64,000 nucleotides of DNA, taken from Enterococcus sp. 9E7_DIV0242 (GTDB taxonomy: Bacteria > Bacillota > Bacilli > Lactobacillales > Enterococcaceae). Location of the stretch: positions 4,143,001-4,207,000 of the forward strand of contig NZ_CP147247.1 in assembly GCF_002140975.2 (NCBI RefSeq). The letters run 5' to 3'. The notes under the pieces were generated by a model. It was not told where the DNA came from. It searched no databases and saw nothing but the letters and a program-made list of their open reading frames with translations. Below, piece after piece: positions 29,082 to 36,244 of the stretch (positions are counted from its first letter, which is position 1; each line of letters begins with the position of its first letter). Made by a program: the position numbers and the translations under genes.

Positions 29082-29897
29082 TCAAATCGTTGCTTTTAAT
29101 TTGTATATTTTTGACGGTCTGCCAATGCCGACAGGACGTTCTCCGATCTCGTCGAAATATTGCAGCATAGCTTTTTTGAAGTTTGAATGGTCGATTGATT
29201 TGTAATCTACGCCAAGAAACTTAGCGAAAACTTTTCTAGCCTCTGTGATCGTGAAATCCTTCCCAAGTACTTGCAGTACTTGAGGCTCGTGTTCCATTTT
29301 GTTGGCTACTCGATTGAACGCTTTTAAAACAATTTGGCTGTGATCGAAGGCAAGCAATTTATAATCATCAGCTGCCGGATTATTCAGGTCTAGTCTGATT
29401 TCTACATCTTCGTCTGTAAGAATTAATTTATGACCAACCCGTTTCATCGTAAACCAGCTGACTTCTTTCGCATCATCGCCGGCAATCAACGGTTCTTCCC
29501 CGATGAAAGCAAGATAGCTAACGGTGACGACCCAACCACGCGGGTCACGATTCGGTGTACTGAAGGTATGCAGTTGCTCAATATTCTGCTTGGAGATCAC
29601 GACACCTGTTTCTTCCTTCGTTTCACGTAGGACACTTTCTCCTGTGGATTCATTTGGCATAACAAATCCGCCGGGGAGTGCCCATGAATTCCTATAAGGA
29701 TGTCCTTTTCGTTTGATTAAAAGCAGTTTTAACTGATCTTCCTCTTTGTTGTAACACATCAAAACAATATCGACAGTCAGCGAAGGTTTTTCATATTCAG
29801 GATGATCCTGTTGGTGATACCACTTTAGAAACTCCACTTCACTGGCTTCTTGCTCGTAGTATTGACGTTCTTCTCTTTTTGAAGCAAAGCGAGACAA
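29082..29897 (-). CDS. NrtR-like Nudix domain / winged-helix regulator
   Basis: A 271-residue protein. A Nudix domain (about 40-170) carries the full box G-x5-E-x7-RE-x2-EE-x-G (residues 77-99, GFVMPNESTGESVLRETKEETGV). The C-terminal 90 residues form a winged-helix-like region (FTITEARKVFAKFLGV...RPVGIGRPSKIYKL). This layout is that of NrtR-type regulators, which sense ADP-ribose and control NAD synthesis or pentose genes. Retention of the box glutamates means hydrolase activity cannot be excluded. The start is a TTG with AAGGATG upstream; no in-frame ATG fits. No NAD genes adjoin it; a nicotinamidase-like gene lies 15 kb away. A perfect 18-bp palindrome lies 63 bp upstream. Confidence 0.8.
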   Translation of the reverse strand: MSRFASKREERQYYEQEASEVEFLKWYHQQDHPEYEKPSLTVDIVLMCYNKEEDQLKLLLIKRKGHPYRNSWALPGGFVMPNESTGESVLRETKEETGVVISKQNIEQLHTFSTPNRDPRGWVVTVSYLAFIGEEPLIAGDDAKEVSWFTMKRVGHKLILTDEDVEIRLDLNNPAADDYKLLAFDHSQIVLKAFNRVANKMEHEPQVLQVLGKDFTITEARKVFAKFLGVDYKSIDHSNFKKAMLQYFDEIGERPVGIGRPSKIYKLKATI

Positions 29898-29959
29898 AAG
29901 CGTTCATCCTTTCTTTCTAAGGCATATCTGAAAACTACGGCAGAAGCCAAATTTCTCAG

Positions 29960-29977
29960 TGATTTTTATAAAAATCA
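29960..29977. promoter_or_regulatory. Perfect 18-bp palindrome upstream of the NrtR-like gene
   Basis: TGATTTTTATAAAAATCA is fully self-complementary. It lies in the 5' region of the minus-strand Nudix gene and is a natural candidate for its own operator. It could also be an AT-rich coincidence. Confidence 0.5.
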
Positions 29978-30190
29978 AAAGAAAAACAAACTAGCTTCTT
30001 TTGAGGCGCTTGTTTGCATAAAAGCAGTAGCCATTGTAGTTGTCAGATACACTCAAAACTAATAAAAGTAATTTTCACTTTATTTTATCATGTAAGAAAA
30101 TAAAAACAACCATAGAAAGTTCCCTCTTGAAAAATAATATGGATTTTGTTAGACTGTAACTATCTTAAGAAAGGGAAAGGTACTTGGACT

Positions 30191-30217
30191 ATGGATACTA
30201 CATCTACTAAACAATAA
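30191..30217 (+). CDS. Upstream micro-ORF in the ABC-F leader
   Basis: ATG followed by seven sense codons and TAA encodes MDTTSTKQ. GGGAAAGG lies about 14 nt before the ATG, and a second GG closer, so initiation is plausible but not certain. It precedes a set of nested stems and the ABC-F gene. Micro-ORFs whose translation is stalled by antibiotics are a known control of resistance ABC-F genes. Confidence 0.5.
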   Translation: MDTTSTKQ

Positions 30218-30377
30218 TTTAATTCAATTATTAAATTCTGTAGTGGATGAGTGTACCCAAAAATAGTGATGACAAGTATTCTTTCATAGAAACAATCCGA
30301 GGCCTATTTCGTGTAGCCAAGGGGTTGTTAGATATGCATAGTAGGGAAACTGTCATCTTCTTCAGAATTGAAGGAGG
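30213..30377 (+). promoter_or_regulatory. Structured leader of the ABC-F gene with sequestered ribosome binding site
   Basis: Four pairings are visible. AATTTAAT (30216-30223) pairs with ATTAAATT (30230-30237), just after the micro-ORF. GATGACA (30268-30274) pairs with TGTCATC (30351-30357). Inside that lies AACAATCC...GGGGTTGTT, with GGC/GCC nested (30290-30330). CTTCTTCA (30357-30364), loop GAAT, pairs with TGAAGGAG (30369-30376), which hides the Shine-Dalgarno AAGGAGG (30371-30377) of the ABC-F gene. This looks like translational or transcriptional attenuation. Only the pairings are seen; the regulator is unknown. Confidence 0.65.
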
Positions 30378-30387
30378 TTTTTTTGTT

Positions 30388-31947
30388 ATGTCAATAGAAT
30401 TCAAAAATATAAATATGTACTTTGGTGATAAAGAGTTGTTTGCAATCGAACAGCTGATGATTCCTACGGGGAGCCGTGTCGGTGTAGTCGGCGAGAACGG
30501 TTCAGGAAAGACAACCCTGTTTTCTTTAATCAAAGGAACAGTGGAACCCAATGAAGGACAGATTCTCTGCGGTGATCAGGTAGCGGCGATCGACCAGCTA
30601 ATTGATGCGGAAACGACAGATAGCGGTGGCGAGCAGACGAAAAAGAGGATTCAAGAAGCATTGAAGGGGGCATCAGGGATTTTATTAGCTGATGAGCCAA
30701 CCAATCATTTGGATAAAAAAGGAATCGATTTTTTAGAGAAAAAACTAAAACGTTATCCGGGCACATTGCTGATTATTTCTCATAACCGAGCTTTTTTAAA
30801 TAAAGTAGTCAACAAAATATTGGCTGTAGAAAACGGGACATTGAAGCTCTACGAAGGCAACTATGATGCGTATCTGGAGCAGAAAAACATTGAGGAGACG
30901 GAACATCAGCGAGCTTACGAGAAGTATCAACAGGAAAAACAACGGTTGATTCATGCGACAGGTGTTGTCAAAGAAAAGAGCCGGCAAACCAGAAAGGCGC
31001 CGAAGCGTATGGGGAATTCAGAAGCTCGCCTACATAAAATGGGGGACCAACGAGCAAAGAAAAACTTGGATGATCGAGCGAAAATCATGGAAACTCGACT
31101 GGAAAAGTTGGAAAAGGTCGAGAAACCTAGAGAGAAAAAAACGTTGATCATTCCATTTACCACTACACAACGCCTTCATACAGTCTATCTTCTGACAGCC
31201 GATAATTACTCCTTGAAAGCTGGAACGAAAGAGCTATTGCAAGGCGCAACATTCCGTTTGTTAACAGGATCAAAAACGGCTTTGCTGGGAGCCAACGGAA
31301 CAGGGAAAACAACCTTACTGAAGGAAATTCTTAAGAGGAAACCAGGTCTTTCATTTGCTAAAGGAGTAAAAATCGGTTACTTCAGTCAAAGCTTTGAAAC
31401 CTTGGATGAAGAGAAAACCATTGTTGAATCAGTAAGAGAAAGCTCTCTGCATGACGATCAGGCTGTCAGAGATTTGCTTGCACATATGCAATTTCGCGGT
31501 GAAACGATTTTCAAGAAAATTGGTGTGCTGAGCGGCGGCGAGCGCAGTAAGGTAGCAATCAGCAAGCTGTTACTTAGCGACAATAATGTCCTTTTGTTGG
31601 ATGAGCCGACGAACCATTTAGATATTCCATCGATCCAGGTTTTAGAAGAAGCCTTGAATGCGTATCAAGGAACGATTTTATTCGTTTCGCATGATGAGAC
31701 GTTTATCAATAATACAGCAACGGATCAATGGCTGATTGCAGAGAAAAAGATTCAGACGGAGCAAGATAAGAACCGTTTGGATGATCAAGAGGAGCAGAAG
31801 AAGCAGCAACAGATGCTGTTGGAAAATCGCAAAACGACATTGTTGAGTCGATTGATCAGTGCTGGTGGGGATGAAAAACTGGCATTGGAGAAAGAGTTTC
31901 AAGAGGTCGTCCAAACCTTAAAAGAAATAAATGAAACTTGTGTATAA
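30388..31947 (+). CDS. ABC-F ATPase, Vga/Vml-like ribosome-protection family
   Basis: A 519-residue protein with two ABC domains and no membrane part. Walker A GENGSGKT is at 35-42, with the first signature SGGEQ at 79-83. That interval is unusually short, as in Vga, VmlR and relatives. LLADEPTNHLDKK follows. A long charged linker (about 170-260, rich in K, R and E) would reach the ribosomal peptidyl-transferase centre. The second domain has GANGTGKTT, LSGGERSKVAIS and LLDEPTNHLDIPS. A 40-residue K/Q/E tail closes it. ABC-F proteins of this class displace lincosamides, streptogramin A and pleuromutilins. Phenotype cannot be deduced here. The start at 30388 has AAGGAGG 10 nt upstream; the frame is open from 30247 but lacks a site there. 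Confidence 0.85.
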   Translation: MSIEFKNINMYFGDKELFAIEQLMIPTGSRVGVVGENGSGKTTLFSLIKGTVEPNEGQILCGDQVAAIDQLIDAETTDSGGEQTKKRIQEALKGASGILLADEPTNHLDKKGIDFLEKKLKRYPGTLLIISHNRAFLNKVVNKILAVENGTLKLYEGNYDAYLEQKNIEETEHQRAYEKYQQEKQRLIHATGVVKEKSRQTRKAPKRMGNSEARLHKMGDQRAKKNLDDRAKIMETRLEKLEKVEKPREKKTLIIPFTTTQRLHTVYLLTADNYSLKAGTKELLQGATFRLLTGSKTALLGANGTGKTTLLKEILKRKPGLSFAKGVKIGYFSQSFETLDEEKTIVESVRESSLHDDQAVRDLLAHMQFRGETIFKKIGVLSGGERSKVAISKLLLSDNNVLLLDEPTNHLDIPSIQVLEEALNAYQGTILFVSHDETFINNTATDQWLIAEKKIQTEQDKNRLDDQEEQKKQQQMLLENRKTTLLSRLISAGGDEKLALEKEFQEVVQTLKEINETCV

Positions 31948-31950
31948 AAA

Positions 31951-31991
31951 CAAAGGACATTTCCTTCTCAGAGGAGTGTCCTTTGTTTTTT
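31951..31991 (+). terminator. Terminator of the ABC-F gene
   Basis: CAAAGGACA (31951-31959) pairs with TGTCCTTTG (31977-31985), with TCC/GGA inside, followed by six T residues. Confidence 0.93.
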
Positions 31992-32129
31992 GCTATTTAG
32001 TATAGTTGGAAAAGTAGCTTTTTGATTTTATATATAAATATTAATTACTAATTATTGAGATTTGTTGACTTCGGGAAGTCTGTGGTTTATGTTGAAAGTG
32101 ATTTAATTATTGTAAGAAAGAGAGTGTGT

Positions 32130-33215
32130 ATGATGAGAAACTGGTTTGGGCTTGTTCTCTTATTGTTTGCCTTTGTTTATGGAGAAACGGGAGAAGCTAC
32201 TATAACTAATAATGGAACCAATGGGGAAAATATTCAAGTAACGATTGTAAATCAGAAGGATTTGGATGAGTATTTGAATGCGACAGGTACGGATTTGAGT
32301 GGCGATATTGTGACCTTTAGAAACACATCGACAGTAACGTTTCCGGATCAATGGTACTTTGTAAAAGAGAAAACAACAGAATGGTGGTTTGAAAGTATCT
32401 CAGATGGTGCAGATGTCGAGCTGAACAATTCGGTTTTTGCAATTAGTAATCAAAGCAACTTCTACTTGAAAATTAATGGTGGTGGAACCGAACAAAATAT
32501 GAAATCCATTAAAAATGGTACTTTTTTTGGTAGCAGCAGCACTAATAATAAAGGAGGATTTATCGGGCAAATGCTTAACGGCCATCATTGGTATTTTAAA
32601 AATTTAGTGTTTAAAAACGCTCATTTACAAGGGCATCATTTGTTTGATCTTGCCGGTTGCACCGATATCAGCTTTGATACCATTAAATCTTATGGCTATG
32701 GGCATAGTGAATACAGCACTGCCCAGTTAGGAGATTTATATAGTAGTAACCCTCATAATCTTTATGTAGAAGCGATTCAATTGGATCGATCAATCGACAG
32801 CGCCTTCAGCGGCTCCTTGAAGGACAAACCATTTTTCAAGAATATCTCACCTACGCAGGCGTCGACGACAAACGTGATATTAAAGGATTCATTGTTCACT
32901 ACTTATTATGGCCGTTCAGCACAAGGCTATATTGATGGGTCTAAAGAAACTGTTGCCCGAAATTATTCTGCAACAGCTATCGGTTCTCACACAGGGGATG
33001 AAAATCGCCCATACACAGGCTTGCATTTTTACCGCAATACCTTTAATAAAACGATCCGTACGCCTACTAAAAACGATGATAAGAGATTGTATCCGATTCA
33101 TGTGAAATACGGTACGAAGGATCAAGTCAAGCAGACGTCAAATATTTTCCAAAATCAGAGTGGCGATCCTGGCTCCAATGGGGTTGTTGGTGGTTATCTC
33201 GCGTGGTATAAATAA
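32130..33215 (+). CDS. Secreted right-handed beta-helix protein (pectate-lyase-like fold)
   Basis: A 361-residue protein with an N-terminal signal peptide (MRNWFGLVLLLFAFVYGETGEA). The body has the regular pattern of parallel beta-helix proteins: repeated short strands ending in N/D/G turns, such as NLVFKNAHLQGHHLFDLAGC, TDISFDTIKSYGYG, TNVILKDSLFTTYYGRSAQG and GLHFYRNTFNK. There is no LPXTG anchor or second membrane segment, so it should be released or loosely held at the wall. The substrate may be a polysaccharide, but no catalytic residues can be named. ATG at 32130 or 32133 is preferred because of the signal peptide; the ribosome binding site is weak (GAAAGAGAG). It is transcribed alone. 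Confidence 0.7.
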   Translation: MMRNWFGLVLLLFAFVYGETGEATITNNGTNGENIQVTIVNQKDLDEYLNATGTDLSGDIVTFRNTSTVTFPDQWYFVKEKTTEWWFESISDGADVELNNSVFAISNQSNFYLKINGGGTEQNMKSIKNGTFFGSSSTNNKGGFIGQMLNGHHWYFKNLVFKNAHLQGHHLFDLAGCTDISFDTIKSYGYGHSEYSTAQLGDLYSSNPHNLYVEAIQLDRSIDSAFSGSLKDKPFFKNISPTQASTTNVILKDSLFTTYYGRSAQGYIDGSKETVARNYSATAIGSHTGDENRPYTGLHFYRNTFNKTIRTPTKNDDKRLYPIHVKYGTKDQVKQTSNIFQNQSGDPGSNGVVGGYLAWYK

Positions 33216-33286
33216 CAAAGCTATAAGAAAATTATGGAAGAAGTAACTACTTTACCTTTTCCGTAATAGATAGAAAAATAGATTAT

Positions 33287-33328
33287 CTTCTTATCAGTTG
33301 AAAAGCTCAGCAGATAAGGAGTTTTTTT
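33287..33328 (+). terminator. Terminator after the beta-helix gene
   Basis: CTTCTTATC (33287-33295) pairs with GATAAGGAG (33313-33321), followed by seven T residues. Confidence 0.8.
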
Positions 33329-33337
33329 GTCTGGATA

Positions 33338-33379
33338 TTGACAAATTTTTATGGATGGAATAAAATGACCATATAGTCA
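33338..33379 (+). promoter_or_regulatory. Promoter and operator of the TetR / zinc-ribbon / TfoX-C operon
   Basis: TTGACA (33338-33343), a 17-bp spacer and TAAAAT (33361-33366) form a consensus promoter. TGACCATATAGTCA (33366-33379) is a near-perfect palindrome with one mismatched pair. It starts at the last base of the -10 element and covers the start point, an ideal position for repression by the encoded TetR protein. Confidence 0.8.
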
Positions 33380-33413
33380 GTTTGTGTTTTGAACATCGAA
33401 AGAGGAGACACGA

Positions 33414-33986
33414 ATGAATAGAGAAGAAAAAAAAGCCTTGACGAAACAGAAGATTTTGTCCGCTGCTACAGAGTTATATAGTGAGAAGGGTTTTGTAGAG
33501 GTATCGATTGAAGAAATAAGTAAGACTGCCGGTATAGGAAAAGGAACTGTTTTTCTGCACTATGGCAATCAGGATAAGCTGATGAGTGCGGTGATCAATC
33601 AGTTGTTGACAACATTTGATGAAGAGATGACCAAGAAGAATCATGAGATCAATAGCATAGAAGACTATCTATTTCTCCATTTGACTGTCTTATCCCATCA
33701 CGAGGATTTGTATTTTCATTTTATTACGCAACGGCTATTGCTAGCACAAACGGTAAATGCTGCTTATATAGGAATGCAGGCTGCTTTTTCTCATCACTTT
33801 CAGAAATCGATGGAAAAAGAATTGTCTTTGCCTTTAGATGTTGTTTTTACAAGCTGGATCGGAATGATTCACTATTACTTGGAGAATCGTGACCTATTTG
33901 GCGGAAAAGGTGTTATTGCAGCAAATAAGGATAAATGGATTATGAACTATCTGGTTTTACTAAACGAAGGAGGAATAAAGAAATGA
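33414..33986 (+). CDS. TetR/AcrR family transcriptional regulator
   Basis: A 190-residue regulator. The helix-turn-helix is VSIEEISKTAGIGKGTVFLHYGNQDKLMSAVI (about residues 27-58). The C-terminal ligand domain has no recognisable subfamily signature. The ATG follows AGAGGAGAC. The stop overlaps the ATG of the zinc-ribbon gene by 4 bp, so the two are translationally coupled. The palindrome over its promoter suggests autorepression. The regulator therefore controls a short operon rather than a transporter, which is the commoner TetR target. Confidence 0.88.
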   Translation: MNREEKKALTKQKILSAATELYSEKGFVEVSIEEISKTAGIGKGTVFLHYGNQDKLMSAVINQLLTTFDEEMTKKNHEINSIEDYLFLHLTVLSHHEDLYFHFITQRLLLAQTVNAAYIGMQAAFSHHFQKSMEKELSLPLDVVFTSWIGMIHYYLENRDLFGGKGVIAANKDKWIMNYLVLLNEGGIKK

Positions 33987-34228
33987 AACAATGTATTACT
34001 TGCGGGATGCCAATGAGAAAGAAAGAAGAATTTGCAAACCACGACATGACGAAGGACTATTGTATTCATTGTGAAAAAGAGGATGGAAGTATGCCTAACT
34101 TTAGCGAAATGGTTAATGGAATGGCCAACTTCATCATTCAAACACAAGGGCTTTCTGAGGCAGCAGCTAGAAAAGTAGCCGTTCATCAGCTAAAACAATT
34201 GCCTCATTGGAAAAACGCAGAGGTGTGA
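33983..34228 (+). CDS. Small zinc-ribbon protein
   Basis: An 81-residue protein. MKQCITCGMPMRKKEEF...DYCIHCEKEDGSMPNF contains two CxxC knuckles (residues 4-7 and about 27-30). This pattern matches the putative zinc-ribbon domain family (Zn_ribbon_2 type). A helical tail (about 40-81) follows. Family members have no assigned activity that I know of. The ATG overlaps the TetR stop, with GGAGG upstream. The TfoX-C gene starts 5 bp after its stop. Confidence 0.75.
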   Translation: MKQCITCGMPMRKKEEFANHDMTKDYCIHCEKEDGSMPNFSEMVNGMANFIIQTQGLSEAAARKVAVHQLKQLPHWKNAEV

Positions 34229-34233
34229 TCACT

Positions 34234-34497
34234 ATGGATTTTGAAGGTGTTCCCGGAATCGGACCTGTAACAGTAGAAAAATTACGGAAGGTTGGAATCA
34301 CCTCTCTTGAAGAATTAGAAGAAATTGGTAGTATGAACGCATTTCTGATGGTAAGGGAGATGGTTGATAAAGGCGCGTGTCTTTCATTTCTTTATGGGCT
34401 AGAGGGAGCTGTACAGAAAAAGCGAAGCAAAGAGCTTTCTATAAGCACCAAAGAAAAACTGAGACGATTTGTTCAGTCACTAAATCAAGAACAATAG
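34234..34497 (+). CDS. TfoX C-terminal-domain protein (helix-hairpin-helix)
   Basis: An 87-residue protein. It matches the TfoX/Sxy C-terminal domain: GVPGIGPVTVEKLRKVGITSLEELEEIG is a helix-hairpin-helix-like segment, and GACLSFLYGLEGAV is the family's second signature. The TfoX N-terminal domain, found in competence regulators of proteobacteria, is absent. Stand-alone C-terminal domains occur in many Firmicutes with unknown roles, possibly DNA binding. The start at 34234 is preferred over an in-frame 34207 ATG that overlaps the zinc-ribbon gene. It is third in the TetR operon. Confidence 0.75.
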   Translation: MDFEGVPGIGPVTVEKLRKVGITSLEELEEIGSMNAFLMVREMVDKGACLSFLYGLEGAVQKKRSKELSISTKEKLRRFVQSLNQEQ

Positions 34498-34510
34498 AAT
34501 AATGATAGAA

Positions 34511-34558
34511 AACAAGGGTAGATGTCTACGCTTGTTTTTTTGTGTAGACATGTTTTTT
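34511..34558 (+). terminator. Overlapping alternative terminator hairpins
   Basis: AACAAGGGTAGA (34511-34522) pairs with TCTAC-G-CTTGTT (34525-34536), followed by T residues. ATGTCTAC (34522-34529) also pairs with GTAGACAT (34544-34551), followed by a second T-run. The two share the TCTAC segment and cannot coexist. A third hairpin, AAGAACTA/TAGTTCTT with TTTT after it, follows at 34567-34588. Confidence 0.75.
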
Positions 34559-34612
34559 TGCTAATAAGAACTAAAAATAGTTCTTTTAGCCTATTCAACA
34601 CCTAACTTCAAT

Positions 34613-34637
34613 TTTTGTCAAAATGAAGTGGACAAAA
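34613..34637 (+). promoter_or_regulatory. Inverted repeat in the mtl control region (MtlR-operator candidate)
   Basis: TTTTGTC (34613-34619) and GACAAAA (34631-34637) are perfect arms with an 11-bp spacer, about 150 bp before mtlA. MtlR activators of Bacilli bind TTGNCA-type inverted repeats upstream of mtl promoters, so this is a reasonable candidate site. Confidence 0.5.
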
Positions 34638-34666
34638 CCAGTTTTTCATTCTCTTGTGAATAGAAA

Positions 34667-34680
34667 CGACAGCGTTTACA
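34667..34680 (-). promoter_or_regulatory. cre-like site (CcpA) upstream of mtlA
   Basis: Read on the minus strand, TGTAAACGCTGTCG matches the catabolite-responsive element TGWAARCGYTWNCA at 12 of 14 positions. Its location 108 bp before the mtlA start fits glucose repression of mannitol use. Confidence 0.65.
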
Positions 34681-34788
34681 ATGAAATTGACAGCAAGAGC
34701 TGGTCACAGAATTCGACTGCGCAGTCTGAATGAAAAAAGATCGATTCCTAATGGATCAGGATGTTTTAAATTTGAGGAGGAAAAAGTC

Positions 34789-36213
34789 ATGGAACAGAAA
34801 CAGGGGAACATGAAAGTAAAAATCCAACAGTTCGGCAGCTTTTTAAGTGGTATGATCATGCCGAATATTGGCGCCTTCATTGCGTGGGGGATTTTGACGG
34901 CATTATTTATTCCGACTGGCTGGTTGCCGAATGAGCAATTGAATGAAATTACAGGGCCAACTATCAATTACTTATTACCGATTTTAATTGGATTTACAGG
35001 AGGCCGATTGGTCTATGATATTCGTGGTGGTGTTGTAGGAGCGATGGTCACGATGGGTGTGATCACCGGATCGAATATTCCGATGTTTCTAGGTGCGATG
35101 CTGGTTGGACCGGCAGGAGCAGTATGTATAAAGAAGTTTGATGAATTAGTTGACGGAAAAATCAAACCGGGATTTGAAATGTTGGTCAATAATTTTTCAG
35201 CAGGTATTTTATCATCCATTCTAGCAATTTTAGCCTTTCTAGTTGTCGGACCAGCTGTAGAGGCTTTGAACAGCTCCTTGGCATCAGGGGTAGGCTTCTT
35301 GATCGACCATTCTTTACTACCTTTAGCAAGTATCTTTATTGAACCGGCGAAAGTGCTATTTCTAAATAACGCAATCAATCATGGGGTAATTAGCCCGATC
35401 GCTATTGAACAAGCAGCAGAAACAGGAAAATCATTACTTTTCCTATTAGAAGCAAATCCTGGACCAGGGTTAGGAATCTTGTTGGCGTACACCTTGTTTG
35501 GTAGAGGAACGGCGAAGCAGACGGCACCGGGAGCAATTATTATTCACTTCTTAGGTGGTATTCACGAAATCTATTTCCCTTATATATTGATGAAACCAGC
35601 ATTGATTCTCTCAGCTATTGGTGGAGGGATGGCAGGAGTCCTGACGTTATCCGTGTTTAATACAGGCCTAGTTGCACCGGCTTCTCCGGGAAGTATCTTT
35701 GCTATCTTGGCTATGACACCACGCGATGGGTACATTGGAGTCATCTTAGCAATCGTTGCAGCAACAGCCGTATCATTCGGTATCTCTGCATTGATTTTGA
35801 AAACATCAAAAGAAACAGATACTGACTTAAAAGAAGCGGCAGAAAAAGTCAGTGCTTTAAAAGGCAAGCAATCAGCTGCTCAAACATTAACAGAAGCAGA
35901 GACAGCAGAACAAACAAGTGGTGTATTGGCAAATGTGCAAAAAATCATTTTTGCTTGTGATGCAGGAATGGGCTCCAGTGCGATGGGCGCTTCCGTATTA
36001 CGAAATAAAGTAAAAAAAGCTGGTTTGGCTATTGAAGTCGTCAATTCAGCTATTGCTCAACTACCTAATGATGCAGATATTGTTGTGACCCATAAGGATC
36101 TGACCTCTAGAGCGAAAGAAAAGCTGCCGAACGCGTACCATGTTTCGGTAGAGAATTTTTTAAATGGGGATCAATATGATCGTTTAGTAGAAGAGCTTAC
36201 AGCACAAGCCTAA
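34789..36213 (+). CDS. mtlA: PTS mannitol transporter, EIICB
   Basis: A 474-residue transporter that imports mannitol and phosphorylates it to mannitol 1-phosphate. Residues 15-350 are the membrane EIIC domain (GSFLSGMIMPNIGAFIAWGILTALF; GGIHEIYFPYILMKP contains the conserved HEIYFPY motif). The C-terminal EIIB domain has the phosphocysteine in IIFACDAGMGSSAMG (Cys390). EIIA is a separate gene (38367-38798), as usual in Gram-positives. The frame is open from 34681, but GAGGAGGAAAAAGTC precedes the ATG at 34789. It is the first gene of mtlA-mtlR-mtlF-mtlD. Confidence 0.97.
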   Translation: MEQKQGNMKVKIQQFGSFLSGMIMPNIGAFIAWGILTALFIPTGWLPNEQLNEITGPTINYLLPILIGFTGGRLVYDIRGGVVGAMVTMGVITGSNIPMFLGAMLVGPAGAVCIKKFDELVDGKIKPGFEMLVNNFSAGILSSILAILAFLVVGPAVEALNSSLASGVGFLIDHSLLPLASIFIEPAKVLFLNNAINHGVISPIAIEQAAETGKSLLFLLEANPGPGLGILLAYTLFGRGTAKQTAPGAIIIHFLGGIHEIYFPYILMKPALILSAIGGGMAGVLTLSVFNTGLVAPASPGSIFAILAMTPRDGYIGVILAIVAATAVSFGISALILKTSKETDTDLKEAAEKVSALKGKQSAAQTLTEAETAEQTSGVLANVQKIIFACDAGMGSSAMGASVLRNKVKKAGLAIEVVNSAIAQLPNDADIVVTHKDLTSRAKEKLPNAYHVSVENFLNGDQYDRLVEELTAQA

Positions 36214-36244
36214 AAAATAGTAGTAAATCAAGGAGGGGAATCAG

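Noticed and set aside
30247..30387. A longer N-terminus for the ABC-F protein starting at 30247
   Set aside because: The frame is open, but there is no ribosome binding site there, the added residues do not resemble the family, and this stretch forms the paired leader.
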